A stretch of DNA of 64,000 bases from Paracoccus beibuensis (lineage in GTDB: Bacteria; Pseudomonadota; Alphaproteobacteria; Rhodobacterales; Rhodobacteraceae). The notes below the pieces were generated by a model. That model worked only from the letters and a program-made list of their open reading frames with translations, did no database searches and was not told the DNA's origin. Of this stretch, positions 48,447 to 56,640 are shown one piece after another. How positions within the stretch are numbered: position 1 is the first letter of the stretch; the number at the start of each line of letters is the position of its first letter. The position numbers and the translations under genes were made by a program. The stretch spans positions 62,001 to 126,000 of the forward strand of contig NZ_JAOTBD010000004.1 in the NCBI RefSeq assembly GCF_026162625.1, written 5' to 3'.

Positions 48447-49009
48447 GTTGTCCCCTGTAGCGCCGGCGCGCCCTGAAGGCAGAACAATCGACCCTCCGAA
48501 AACTGTTCGTCCCAGATGTCGATGCGGATGGACCCCTCGTCGTTCGTGATGAGGCAGAGCGCGCCGAAGTCGTCGGCCATGCCCCTGATCAGGCCGACGA
48601 AGAGGAACTGCCAGACCAGCTGGGGATCGGGGTCGATGATCATGACCCTGACGCCACGCTCGGACGTCTCGACCTGCAGGCGTGGCACAGGCAGCATCGG
48701 CAGGACAAGATTCGCGCGGCCTGGAAGCTCGTCCATGCGAAGGAGGAAATCCTTGAAGTCGCGGCCCGAGAACCTGAGCAGCCGCCGGATCGGCTCGATC
48801 CGCGTCATCCAGGCGCCCATGTCCTCCAGCATCTCGGAAAAGGGCTTCGACAGGCGCTTGGCAGCCCGCGCCAGGGCAGAGGTGTCCATCCGCCCGTCAT
48901 CGGGCACCCGCACCTCTGCCGTCGCGTCGTCCTCAAGCGCCTGCACCAGCTCTTCACCATAGGTGGAGCGCAGGAATTCCTCGATCGCCCGGTTGACCAA
49001 TCTGTTCAT
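48443..49009 (-). CDS. H-NOX-like (HNOB) protein without histidine
   Basis: 188 residues. It starts MNRLVNRAIEEFLRSTYGEE, the typical HNOB opening, and the middle (RIEPIRRLLRFSGRDFKDFL, LRMDELPGRANLVLPMLPVP) lines up with the domain's helix F. The position of the heme-ligand His (LDxLHxxL) reads MDELPGRANL, and the YxSxR motif reads ETSER. In fact no His occurs anywhere in the protein. It therefore cannot hold heme in the classical way. Its GTG/ATG start at 49009 and the 4-base overlap with the cyclase gene make a sensor/cyclase pair. Confidence 0.85.
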   Translation of the reverse strand: MNRLVNRAIEEFLRSTYGEELVQALEDDATAEVRVPDDGRMDTSALARAAKRLSKPFSEMLEDMGAWMTRIEPIRRLLRFSGRDFKDFLLRMDELPGRANLVLPMLPVPRLQVETSERGVRVMIIDPDPQLVWQFLFVGLIRGMADDFGALCLITNDEGSIRIDIWDEQFSEGRLFCLQGAPALQGTT

Positions 49010-49080
49010 GCTTCACCTCGATTCGAGATGAGCCTAAGGGGCCGGCAGTAAAGAAAGCGGAAACGGCCGGCGGAAATCCG

Positions 49081-49371
49081 CTAGTCCGCCGACCACCCAT
49101 AGCTGCCTGGTCCCGAAAGTGCCGTCCGCGCAGACATGATGTCCTGCGGTCTCATACCCACCACATCGGCAAAATCGCAGAGCCTGTTGTCCTCCTCGAC
49201 AAGAAAATCAAGCAGGAACAAGGCCATGTCCGGTCGGTCCGAGAACGCCCTCAGGTCGGAGGGCTGCAGCCCGGCACCCTCGAGGAAGCGGACAAGGTCG
49301 TCCGGACGCTCGGCCATGGCGATCAGGATGCGGGTTGCGATATCATGCGCCTGCTGCGGGCTTGTGGCCAT
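49081..49371 (-). CDS. DUF3572 family protein
   Basis: 96 residues, starting MATSPQQAHDIATRILIAMA, with the conserved AERPDDLVRFLEGAGLQPSD and FLLDFLVEEDNRLCDFADVV. It is helical and probably cytoplasmic. The ATG at 49371 has GGAG 6 bases before it; 49383 is the alternative. In Rhodobacteraceae it commonly lies divergent from the PleD-like gene, as here, so it may act in the same signalling. Confidence 0.85.
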   Translation of the reverse strand: MATSPQQAHDIATRILIAMAERPDDLVRFLEGAGLQPSDLRAFSDRPDMALFLLDFLVEEDNRLCDFADVVGMRPQDIMSARTALSGPGSYGWSAD

Positions 49372-49480
49372 TCCGGACTCCATCGGGGATTTCGCCCCGG
49401 GGGCAGCCCCTCGGGAAACCCTTTGTTAAGCATTTGCAGCGAAATTGAAACCATGATGTCGAGACCTCCCGGATTAACAG

Positions 49481-50869
49481 ATGACGGCACGTATCCTTGT
49501 TGCAGACGGCGCGGCGACGGCGCGGATCACCCTCAAGGTCCGACTGTCTGCGGTGTGCTATGACGTCGTGGCGGTCGGCTGGTTCGATCAGCTGGCCGCG
49601 CAGCTGGCAACGGCACGTCCGGACCTGATCATCCTGGGCGGCGGCTTTCCCGACTGCCCCGCAAGCGACATCTGCAAGCAGTTGACGTCGGACGTGCGGT
49701 ATGCGGACATTCCGGTCCTGATGCTCGTCAGGCCGTCCGACAGGCTGGGCGCGCTGAAAGCCGGTGCGACGGCCACGCTGGACCCGGATGTCGAGGACCA
49801 GATGCTGATGGCGCGGGTCCGGGGCATTCTGCGCGACGCCGAACATCCGCAGGAGGCGCAGCTTGGACTGGCCGAGGCGCCCGCCGCCTTCAGCCACGTC
49901 GCCCTGCCGCAGGTCGTGCTGATCGCCGACAGCGTGGGCCGGGCGCTGCGCTGGCGGCAGCTCTTGTCGGACCGCATGGCCGGGCGCTTCGACATACAGG
50001 ATCCCGACGAGGCGCTTGGCGCCGCGGCATCTGGCCGGACCGCCGATCTTTACCTGATCGCGGCGGATATCCGCAACCGGGGCGACGGGCTTCGCCTGCT
50101 GTCCGAGCTGCGGTCGCGGCAGGGCTCGCGGGATGCCGGCTTCGTCATCGCCATCGCACCCGAGCGGGAGGAGCTTGCCGCCATCGCGCTGGACCTCGGC
50201 GCGGGCGATGTCCTTTCGGACTCCCTTGGCGGGTCCAGCGGGGCGCAGGCGGCGGCGATGTCGCTGCAGAAGCTTCTGTCCCGCAAGACCAAAAGCGATC
50301 AGCGCCGCGCCGAGGTCCAGCGCCACATGGTCTGGGCCATGACCGATCCGCTGACCGGCCTGTCGAACCGCCGCCACGCCCTTCCGAAACTGGCCGAGAT
50401 GGCGCGTGACGCGCTGATGTCCAAGCAGGGGTTCTGCGTCTTGGCCATTGACCTGGACCACTTCAAAGCGGTCAACGACCGTCACGGACACATGGCCGGC
50501 GACGCCGTTCTGGCCGAGGTTGCGCACCGTCTGCGCGACACCGTCGGCGGCGCGGGTTTGGTCGCGAGGATGGGCGGCGAGGAGTTTCTCTGCGCCTTGG
50601 GCAACTGCACCGTGGAATGTGCGCTGCGCATGGCCGAGGCGCTTCGGCGGGCGGTCCAGGACGAGCCAGTGGCCCTCCCTGGCCTCTCGGGCGGCGGACA
50701 GGTTCGGGTGACCGCATCGGTGGGCGTGGCTGCTGTCCCGCCCGGCAGCGACGGCTGGCCTGACCAAATTGCCCGACTGGCGACCGAGCGTGCGGATCGT
50801 GCCCTCCTTTCAGCCAAGGCGAGGGGTCGCAACCGGGTCGTGTCGGCTCCTTTCGAGCATGCGGCTTGA
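49481..50869 (+). CDS. pleD: PleD-like diguanylate cyclase (REC-REC-GGDEF) with degenerate receivers
   Basis: 462 residues. REC1 (1-125) begins ARILVADGAATARI, REC2 is at about 145-270, and the GGDEF domain (about 295-462) has MTDPLTGLSNRRHALPKLAE and ARMGGEEFLCALG, a functional GGEEF. In REC1 the acidic pair reads ADG, the phosphoacceptor position reads LGGGFP and the conserved Lys motif reads LDP. REC2 also lacks the standard Asp position (LIAADI). So normal phosphorylation is not expected, though dimerisation through REC may be kept. Two TTAA half sites lie in the 109-base gap upstream. Confidence 0.85.
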   Translation: MTARILVADGAATARITLKVRLSAVCYDVVAVGWFDQLAAQLATARPDLIILGGGFPDCPASDICKQLTSDVRYADIPVLMLVRPSDRLGALKAGATATLDPDVEDQMLMARVRGILRDAEHPQEAQLGLAEAPAAFSHVALPQVVLIADSVGRALRWRQLLSDRMAGRFDIQDPDEALGAAASGRTADLYLIAADIRNRGDGLRLLSELRSRQGSRDAGFVIAIAPEREELAAIALDLGAGDVLSDSLGGSSGAQAAAMSLQKLLSRKTKSDQRRAEVQRHMVWAMTDPLTGLSNRRHALPKLAEMARDALMSKQGFCVLAIDLDHFKAVNDRHGHMAGDAVLAEVAHRLRDTVGGAGLVARMGGEEFLCALGNCTVECALRMAEALRRAVQDEPVALPGLSGGGQVRVTASVGVAAVPPGSDGWPDQIARLATERADRALLSAKARGRNRVVSAPFEHAA

Positions 50870-50944
50870 GCGGGTCTTCCCAGCACGCACCTGACCGCCT
50901 AGATTATCGGCAGCGGGCCAACCCCGTATTCGTAGGAGAAACCG

Positions 50945-51370
50945 ATGAGCTATGGCGACAGCATGACCGCGGCGGCAACCCCCGACGACGTGGAGGAGCG
51001 CCAGACCGGCCTTGCGATGCGCCGCGCCGCACTCGGGCGCTGCCCGGCCTGTGGAGAAGGGCGGATCTTCAGCAGCTACCTGAAGGTCGCCGACCACTGC
51101 CCCCGCTGCAACGAGGCGCTGCACCACCAGCGCGCGGACGACGGGCCTGCGTACCTGACCATCCTGATCGTCTCGCACCTGGGGGCGCCGCTGCTGCTGG
51201 CGTCCTTCGTCGCCTGGCGCCCTAGCGCGATGACACTGCTGCTGGCCTTCGGGATCGGCTCGATCGTCCTGTCCCTGGCGATGCTGCCAGTCATCAAGGG
51301 CGGGTTCATCGGCCTGCAATGGGCGCGCCGCATGCACGGGTTCGACGAACGCAGCAAGGTCGCAGCGTGA
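50945..51370 (+). CDS. DUF983 family membrane protein with zinc ribbon
   Basis: 141 residues. Two cysteine pairs form a zinc-ribbon: RCPACGEGRIF and HCPRCNEAL. Two TM segments follow (ILIVSHLGAPLLLASFVAW; LLAFGIGSIVLSLAMLPVIK). Family members of this type are sometimes found near cytochrome oxidase or Nudix genes; function unknown. AGGAG lies 6 bases before the start. The stop overlaps the NUDIX start by 4 bases. Confidence 0.9.
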   Translation: MSYGDSMTAAATPDDVEERQTGLAMRRAALGRCPACGEGRIFSSYLKVADHCPRCNEALHHQRADDGPAYLTILIVSHLGAPLLLASFVAWRPSAMTLLLAFGIGSIVLSLAMLPVIKGGFIGLQWARRMHGFDERSKVAA

Positions 51371-52062
51371 CGGCCGATCCTGCGGTGCCGGTGCGCGACG
51401 CGGCCACGGTGGTGGTCCTGCGGCGCAACGGCGACGGAACGTCGGTCCTGATGGGCATGCGCGGCGCCAAGGCCGTCTTCATGCCGTCGAAGTTCGTCTT
51501 TCCCGGCGGCGCGGTCGATCTCGAGGATGCGTCAGTGGCGCTGGCCGGTCCGCTGCCAGACCTCTGTCGCGAACGACTTCGTGCCGAGCCTGCAGCGACC
51601 CCCATGCCCGCTCCGGACACGTTGGCAGCCGCGGCACTGCGCGAACTGGCCGAAGAAACGGGGTTGCTGATCGGCCAATCCGACGGTGCGCCCTGCCCCT
51701 GGCCGGGCTATCGTGAGGCCGGACTGACACCCGACGCGGGCGCCTTGACCTATGTCTTTCGCGCCATCACCCCGCCGGGCCGGCCGCGCCGCTTCGACGC
51801 CAGGTTCTTCGTGGCGGACGCTGCGGCCCTGTCAGGCGACCCCGACGACTTCAGCCTGGCCTGCGACGAGCTTTCGCATCTGCAATGGGTCCCACTGACC
51901 GAGGCGCGCCAGCTCGACCTTCCATTCATCACCGAGGTGGTCTTGGCCGAACTTTCCCGCCTCGTCGTCGATGTCCCACATGATGCGCCGCTGCCCAAGC
52001 CGGCGACGCTGCCCTTCTTCGACAATCGCGGGCCAGTGCCTCGGTTCTGCCAGATTCCGTGA
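51367..52062 (+). CDS. NUDIX hydrolase, long-insert type
   Basis: 231 residues from a GTG at 51367, overlapping the DUF983 stop. The NUDIX box begins FVFPGGAVDLED, is interrupted by some 35 residues, and resumes AAALRELAEETGLLIG, so the helix E-x7-RE-x2-EE-x-G is intact. This insert type occurs in NUDT19-like hydrolases that can act on CoA derivatives, but the substrate is not known here. The stop is adjacent to the end of the leftward enoyl-CoA hydratase gene. Confidence 0.88.
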   Translation: MTADPAVPVRDAATVVVLRRNGDGTSVLMGMRGAKAVFMPSKFVFPGGAVDLEDASVALAGPLPDLCRERLRAEPAATPMPAPDTLAAAALRELAEETGLLIGQSDGAPCPWPGYREAGLTPDAGALTYVFRAITPPGRPRRFDARFFVADAAALSGDPDDFSLACDELSHLQWVPLTEARQLDLPFITEVVLAELSRLVVDVPHDAPLPKPATLPFFDNRGPVPRFCQIP

Positions 52063-52833
52063 TCAGTGGCCGGTGAAGACCGGCCGCCGCTTTTCCAGGA
52101 ACGCCGCCACCCCTTCGGCGAAATCATGGCTTTGACCCGCCTGCCCCTGCAGCTGCGCCTCGACTGCCAGCTGCGCCTCGAGGCTGTTGCCAAAGGACGT
52201 TGCAAGCGCCTGCCGGATCGCGATGAAGGCGCCTGTCGGCCCCTTCGCCAGCGCCTGCGCCCGATCCGCCGCCGCGGCTGCGAACACGTCGTCGGGCAGT
52301 GCCTGCCAGATCAGCCCCCATTCTTCCGCCTGCCGCGCCGTGACCGGCTCGGCGAACAGCATCATTCCCATGGCCCGCGCCATGCCCACCGCTCGCGGCA
52401 TGATCCAGGTACCGCCCGCGTCGGGGATGAGGCCGATGCGCGTGAAGGCTTGGATGAAGCTGGCGCTTTCGGTTGCGATGACTACGTCAGCCGACAGCGC
52501 AAGGTTCGCGCCGGCACCTGCCGCGACACCATTGACGGCAGCAATAACGGGAGCCGGGCAATCGCAAATGGCCCGCAGCATCGGCTCGTATTCGTCGCGC
52601 AGCAATGCCTCCAGATCCGCCCCTGTCGCGCCGTCCGTCAGATCTTGGCCACAGCAGAAGCCGCGCCCGATGCCGGTCAGCACGGCGCAGCGCACCTCAT
52701 CTGGCAGCGCGATCAGCATCTGCGTGATCTCGTGCCGCATCTGCCGGTTCAGCGCGTTCATGACCGACGGCCGGTTCAGCGCCAAGGTGCCGACGCCATC
52801 CTCGACCGTAAATCGGATTGTGCTAAGCGCCAT
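52063..52833 (-). CDS. Enoyl-CoA hydratase/isomerase family protein
   Basis: 256 residues of the crotonase fold. The oxyanion hole is formed by GIGRGFCCGQDL and NGVAAGAGANLALSADVVIA; the active-site region is FTRIGLIPDAGGTWIMPRAV with an Asp instead of a Glu. That pattern is closest to PaaG-type 2-(1,2-epoxyphenylacetyl)-CoA isomerases, but no other phenylacetate gene is near, so the substrate is left open. Start at 52833 follows the common MALSTIRF opening. Confidence 0.88.
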   Translation of the reverse strand: MALSTIRFTVEDGVGTLALNRPSVMNALNRQMRHEITQMLIALPDEVRCAVLTGIGRGFCCGQDLTDGATGADLEALLRDEYEPMLRAICDCPAPVIAAVNGVAAGAGANLALSADVVIATESASFIQAFTRIGLIPDAGGTWIMPRAVGMARAMGMMLFAEPVTARQAEEWGLIWQALPDDVFAAAAADRAQALAKGPTGAFIAIRQALATSFGNSLEAQLAVEAQLQGQAGQSHDFAEGVAAFLEKRRPVFTGH

Positions 52834-52895
52834 GCGCACCTCCCTGTTCGTGGGACCATGCAGCATTCTGCCGCCCGGGGAAGCGCGACGGCGCG

Positions 52896-53369
52896 TCAGC
52901 TTCGGCGCATGATCTCATCCAGGCGCTTCTGCTCTGCCGCATCGAGCTTCGGCGTCTCGGCCGGGGCCACGTTGCGGCTGCGCAGGAACCGCCATGCCAG
53001 AAGCGCCGCCACCAGCGCCATCAGCGGTCCCGCCAGCCACAGGATCAGGCCGCTGCCGCTGGCCCGGGGCTCGAACAGCACGAACTCTCCGAAACGTTCA
53101 ACGACATTGTCCACGACTTCGGCATCCGTGTCGCCCGCAACCAGCCGCTCGCGGACATAGAGCCGCAGGTCGCGGCTGATGGCGGCGTTGGAATCGTCGA
53201 TGTTCTCGCCCTGGCAGACCGGGCAGCGCAGCTTACGCGAAATCTCTCGCGCCCGAGCCTCGAGGCCGGCATCCTCCAGCACCTCGTCCGGCTGCACGGC
53301 GAAGGCCGGCATCGAGATCGGGAGGGCCAGCGCCAGCAGCAGCGGCAGGCAGTGCAGCAGCCGGGTCAT
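52896..53369 (-). CDS. ccmH: Cytochrome c-type biogenesis protein CcmH
   Basis: 157 residues. Signal peptide (LLHCLPLLLALALPISMPAF), a periplasmic domain with the redox motif LRCPVCQGENIDDSNAAI, and a TM helix near the end (LILWLAGPLMALVAALLAW). It reduces the apocytochrome CXXCH cysteines for heme attachment. The TPR part of fused CcmH is absent, so CcmI is encoded elsewhere. Its start overlaps the ccmF stop. Confidence 0.95.
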   Translation of the reverse strand: MTRLLHCLPLLLALALPISMPAFAVQPDEVLEDAGLEARAREISRKLRCPVCQGENIDDSNAAISRDLRLYVRERLVAGDTDAEVVDNVVERFGEFVLFEPRASGSGLILWLAGPLMALVAALLAWRFLRSRNVAPAETPKLDAAEQKRLDEIMRRS

Positions 53370-55330
53370 TCCGCGGCCACCGTGGCGGCGTGCGCGGTGC
53401 GTCGGGCGCCGGCCGCAACGCGATAGCGGCGGTCCGACAGGCTGATCAGACCGCCAAGCGCCATCAGCATCGCCCCGCCCCAGATCCAGTTGGCAAACGG
53501 CTTGACATAAGTGCGCAGCGCCCAGCCTCCGCCGGCCTGTTCGTCGCCCAGAACCACATAGAGATCGCGCCAGAAGCCATAGTCGATCGCAGCCTCCGTC
53601 GTCGGCATCCCCTGGACGGGATAGACGCGCTTTTCCGGCGTCAGGGTCGCCACGGGACGACCGTCGCGCGTCACATCGACCAGTGCCCGCTGCGCAAGGT
53701 AGTTCGGCCCGTCGTTCCGCTCGACCGAACGGAGGACCATCTGGAAGTCGCCGACCTGGAACGGCCGGTTCAGCTCGGCCACGCGTACATCCTCGACCTG
53801 CCAGGCCTGAATCAGCGAGACGGCGATGAAGGTGACGCCCAGGCCGCCATGTGCGACGGCCTTGCCCCAATCGGCGCGCGGAAGCCGCAGCAGACGCGCC
53901 GCACCCGACGAACCGGTCCTCAGCCAAAGCTCGGACAAGGCGCCGAAGATCAGCCACGACCCAAGGCCCGCGCCGATCACGGCAAGGGCTGAATGGCCGG
54001 TGGACACCGCGAAGACCAGCGCCATGACGGCTGCCGTCAGCACCAGCGCGCCCCGCAGCGGACGCAGGCTGCGGGCCAGTGCTGCCCGCTTCCATGGCAT
54101 CAGCGCGCCGACGGGCAGCGCGATCGCAAGGACGATCATGAAGGGCGTGAAGGCCTGGTTGAAGAAGGGTGGACCCACGGACAGGACGCGTCCCCAGAAC
54201 ATCTCGGCCACCAGGGGCCAGATCGTGCCGATGAAGACCACGAAGGCGGCAACGGCCAGAAGGACGTTGTTCAGCACCAGCGCGCCTTCGCGCGACAGCG
54301 GCGCGAAGACCCCCTTGGCAGTCATCGCCGATGCCCGGAAAGCGTAGAGCGTCAGCGCCCCGCCGATGAAGACCGCCAGTATCGCCAGGATGAAGATCCC
54401 GCGTTCGGGATCGTTGGCGAAGCTGTGGACCGAGGTGATCACGCCAGACCGGACGATGAACGTGCCGATCAGCGAAAAGCCGAAGGCCATGATTGCCAGC
54501 AGGATCGTCCAGCTTTTCAGCGCCTCGCGCATTTCAACGACGATGGCGGAATGAAGCAGTGCTGCGGCCAGAAGCCAAGGCATGAAGCTGGCGTTCTCGA
54601 CCGGGTCCCAGAACCAGAAGCCGCCCCAGCCCAGCTCGTAATAGGCCCACCAGGACCCGAGCGCGATGCCGATGGTCAGAAATATCCACGCCGCCAGCGT
54701 CCAGGGGCGCACCCAGCGCGCCCAGGCCGCATCCACCCGCCCCTCGATCAGAGCCGCGACGGCAAAGCTGAACGCCATCGAGAGGCCGACGTAGCCGAGG
54801 TAGAGAAACGGCGGGTGGAACGCCAAGCCGGGGTCCTGCAGCAGCGGGTTCAGGTCACGCCCGTCGAACGGCGGATTGCCCATCCTCCAGAACGGGTTCG
54901 AGGTGAAGATGATGAACGCATAGAATGCCACGCTGACGGCTGCCTGCACCCCCAGCACCCGCGCCCGCAGGCTGGGCGGAAGGTTGCCGCCGAACAGCGC
55001 CGCCGCCGCGCCGAAGAGCGCCAGGATCAGCACCCACAGCAGCATCGAACCCTCGTGGTTCCCCCAGACGCCACTGATCTTGTAGATCAGCGGCTTCGAT
55101 GTGTGCGAATTTTCATAAACCAACGTGACGGAGAAGTCCGAGGTGACGAAGGCAATCGTCAGCGCCGCGAAGCTGATCGCCATCAGCAGAAGCTGTGCCA
55201 AGGCGGCCGGGCGCGCGCTTTCCATCCAGCCGTGCCATCCCTTGGCGGCACCGACCATCGGGATCGTCATCTGATAGACAGCGACCGCGAAGGCCAGGAT
55301 CAGGGCGAAATGGCCGTATTCAGCGATCAT
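53366..55330 (-). CDS. ccmF: Heme lyase CcmF
   Basis: 654 residues with about 15 TM helices. The WWD domain is WAYYELGWGGFWFWDPVENA and SFMPWLLAAALLHSA, and histidines for heme lie in GHFALILAFAVAVYQ and VWGNHEGSMLLWVLILALFG. It joins heme carried by CcmE to apocytochrome c in the periplasm with CcmH. The ATG at 55330 is preferred over the TTG at 55333. The holin gene is 92 bases upstream, so it may be transcribed from the endolysin promoter. Confidence 0.95.
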   Translation of the reverse strand: MIAEYGHFALILAFAVAVYQMTIPMVGAAKGWHGWMESARPAALAQLLLMAISFAALTIAFVTSDFSVTLVYENSHTSKPLIYKISGVWGNHEGSMLLWVLILALFGAAAALFGGNLPPSLRARVLGVQAAVSVAFYAFIIFTSNPFWRMGNPPFDGRDLNPLLQDPGLAFHPPFLYLGYVGLSMAFSFAVAALIEGRVDAAWARWVRPWTLAAWIFLTIGIALGSWWAYYELGWGGFWFWDPVENASFMPWLLAAALLHSAIVVEMREALKSWTILLAIMAFGFSLIGTFIVRSGVITSVHSFANDPERGIFILAILAVFIGGALTLYAFRASAMTAKGVFAPLSREGALVLNNVLLAVAAFVVFIGTIWPLVAEMFWGRVLSVGPPFFNQAFTPFMIVLAIALPVGALMPWKRAALARSLRPLRGALVLTAAVMALVFAVSTGHSALAVIGAGLGSWLIFGALSELWLRTGSSGAARLLRLPRADWGKAVAHGGLGVTFIAVSLIQAWQVEDVRVAELNRPFQVGDFQMVLRSVERNDGPNYLAQRALVDVTRDGRPVATLTPEKRVYPVQGMPTTEAAIDYGFWRDLYVVLGDEQAGGGWALRTYVKPFANWIWGGAMLMALGGLISLSDRRYRVAAGARRTAHAATVAAE

Positions 55331-55422
55331 CAAGGGGCATCCTCCGTTGACCGCAGCATAAGGCCGCGACGGCAGCGGGAAAAGTCCCTCGTTCGTCGCG
55401 GCCGGTCAGTTTCGCGTGCGTC

Positions 55423-55947
55423 CTAATCGCGCAGGGTCTGCCGCCAGTCGCGCAGCGCCGGGTTGTCGTCGAAGGGGTCGTCGGGCCGCGCCACCGGTTG
55501 CGCGTCGATGACCGTTCCCGTCCCGTCCGAGGGCGCGCTGACAGGGAAGACCCGGTGGCGGAAGTAATGCGCCTCGCGCGCGCCGAAGTAGAAGCCGACA
55601 ATGGCGCCCAGAAGCCACCAGAGCGGTTCGGGAACCATCTGCAGCCCCTGCATCCGGACTCCGAAACCAACGGGTTCCACCATGGCATAGACGAAGAGCC
55701 CCATCGTCCCCAGCGCCAGCAGCGGGCGCGGCAGGCGGTTCAGCCCGTTCACGAAGCCATCGAACCAGCCGCAGCGGAGGCTGGAGAATTCCTGCCCCAG
55801 CTGTCCGATGGCGCGGGCATATGCCTCTTCGTCCAGTTCCATCCGCCGCGTGGCGTTCCGGGTGAAGACCTCCGCCACGCCCGATGCGGCGCTGCCGAGG
55901 GCGGTGACGGTCGGGGCAACCCCGATGAAACGGTCGATCAGGCCCAT
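55423..55947 (-). CDS. GTA-type 3-TM holin
   Basis: 174 residues, starting MGLIDRFIGVAPTVTALGSA, followed by VAEVFTRNATRRMELDEEAY and two TM helices (GTMGLFVYAMVEPVGFGVRM; LWWLLGAIVGFYFGAREAHY). It matches the 'holin of 3TMs, for gene-transfer release' family, which permeabilises the inner membrane so that endolysin can reach the wall when a cell releases gene transfer agent. Its start overlaps the end of the endolysin gene by 10 bases. Confidence 0.85.
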   Translation of the reverse strand: MGLIDRFIGVAPTVTALGSAASGVAEVFTRNATRRMELDEEAYARAIGQLGQEFSSLRCGWFDGFVNGLNRLPRPLLALGTMGLFVYAMVEPVGFGVRMQGLQMVPEPLWWLLGAIVGFYFGAREAHYFRHRVFPVSAPSDGTGTVIDAQPVARPDDPFDDNPALRDWRQTLRD

Positions 55948-56549
55948 TTTGCGATCCTCGCGCGGTGTTCGGCATCGGTCAGGCGATAGCGCGGATGGAT
56001 GAACTCCTCGGCGCGGGTGATCCAGCCGCCCTTCCCGCCAGTCCGCGTGCGGGCATATTTGCGGCTGGCGGGCCGCTGATCGGCCAGCGCATAATAATAG
56101 TTGCGCCGCGCGATCCCATAGGCATCCGCCAGATGCAGCGGCGCGGCCTCGGCCGCGTCACGGGCGGCCGCGACGGTCAGCGGACCCACGACGCCATCCT
56201 CGGCGGCTTTGAAGCCCATGCGCGTGATCAGCCGCTGCAGGATCTTGACCGCATTCCCGCCGGCATTGACATACATGTCGAAGATGCTCGGCTGCAGCGC
56301 CTCGGGCAGTTCGGCCAGGTGCGGCTTGCGGAAATAGTGTTCGACGAAGACCCGTTCGGCTTGGGCGCGGGTCAGCGCGCGGACATCGGCGGCATCTATC
56401 CGGCCATCGCCATTCAGGTCCATCCCCAAGGTGCGCATGGTCCCGATGGTCACTCCGTGGTTCGTGGCGCCACCCGGATCGTCGGGGTCGTTGACGAACC
56501 CTCCTTCGCGCGCCACGATCTCTCGGGCTATCTGTTCGACGCTTGGCAT
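55938..56549 (-). CDS. GTA-type endolysin (GH108 lysozyme with peptidoglycan-binding domain)
   Basis: 203 residues. The catalytic Glu is in VAREGGFVNDPDDPGGATNH with GVTIGTMRTLG, the GH108 motif. A Ca2+-binding loop follows (DLNGDGRIDAADV, EF-hand/dockerin-like pattern). The PG-binding-3 domain begins near SIFDMYVNAGGNAVKILQRL and GPLTVAAARDAAEA. The gene lies at the head of the lysis pair, 91 bases after ccmE, with a CtrA box in that gap. It should open the wall for GTA release. Confidence 0.88.
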   Translation of the reverse strand: MPSVEQIAREIVAREGGFVNDPDDPGGATNHGVTIGTMRTLGMDLNGDGRIDAADVRALTRAQAERVFVEHYFRKPHLAELPEALQPSIFDMYVNAGGNAVKILQRLITRMGFKAAEDGVVGPLTVAAARDAAEAAPLHLADAYGIARRNYYYALADQRPASRKYARTRTGGKGGWITRAEEFIHPRYRLTDAEHRARIAKWA

Positions 56550-56609
56550 GTGTCCCCCAACGATTATTCGACCGGGATCGGTCGCATCGGGGATGCTGCT
56601 GGAGGGGGA

Positions 56610-56624
56610 TTAACCTCTCGTTAA
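56610..56624 (-). promoter_or_regulatory. Predicted CtrA binding site before the endolysin gene
   Basis: TTAA at 56610-56613 and TTAA at 56621-56624 with exactly 7 bases between, the full CtrA consensus. It lies 61 bases before the endolysin ATG and 17 bases before the end of ccmE (read leftward, just after its stop). It should give the lysis genes their own promoter. Confidence 0.65.
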
Positions 56625-56640
56625 CCCTGCGCGCGTTGCT

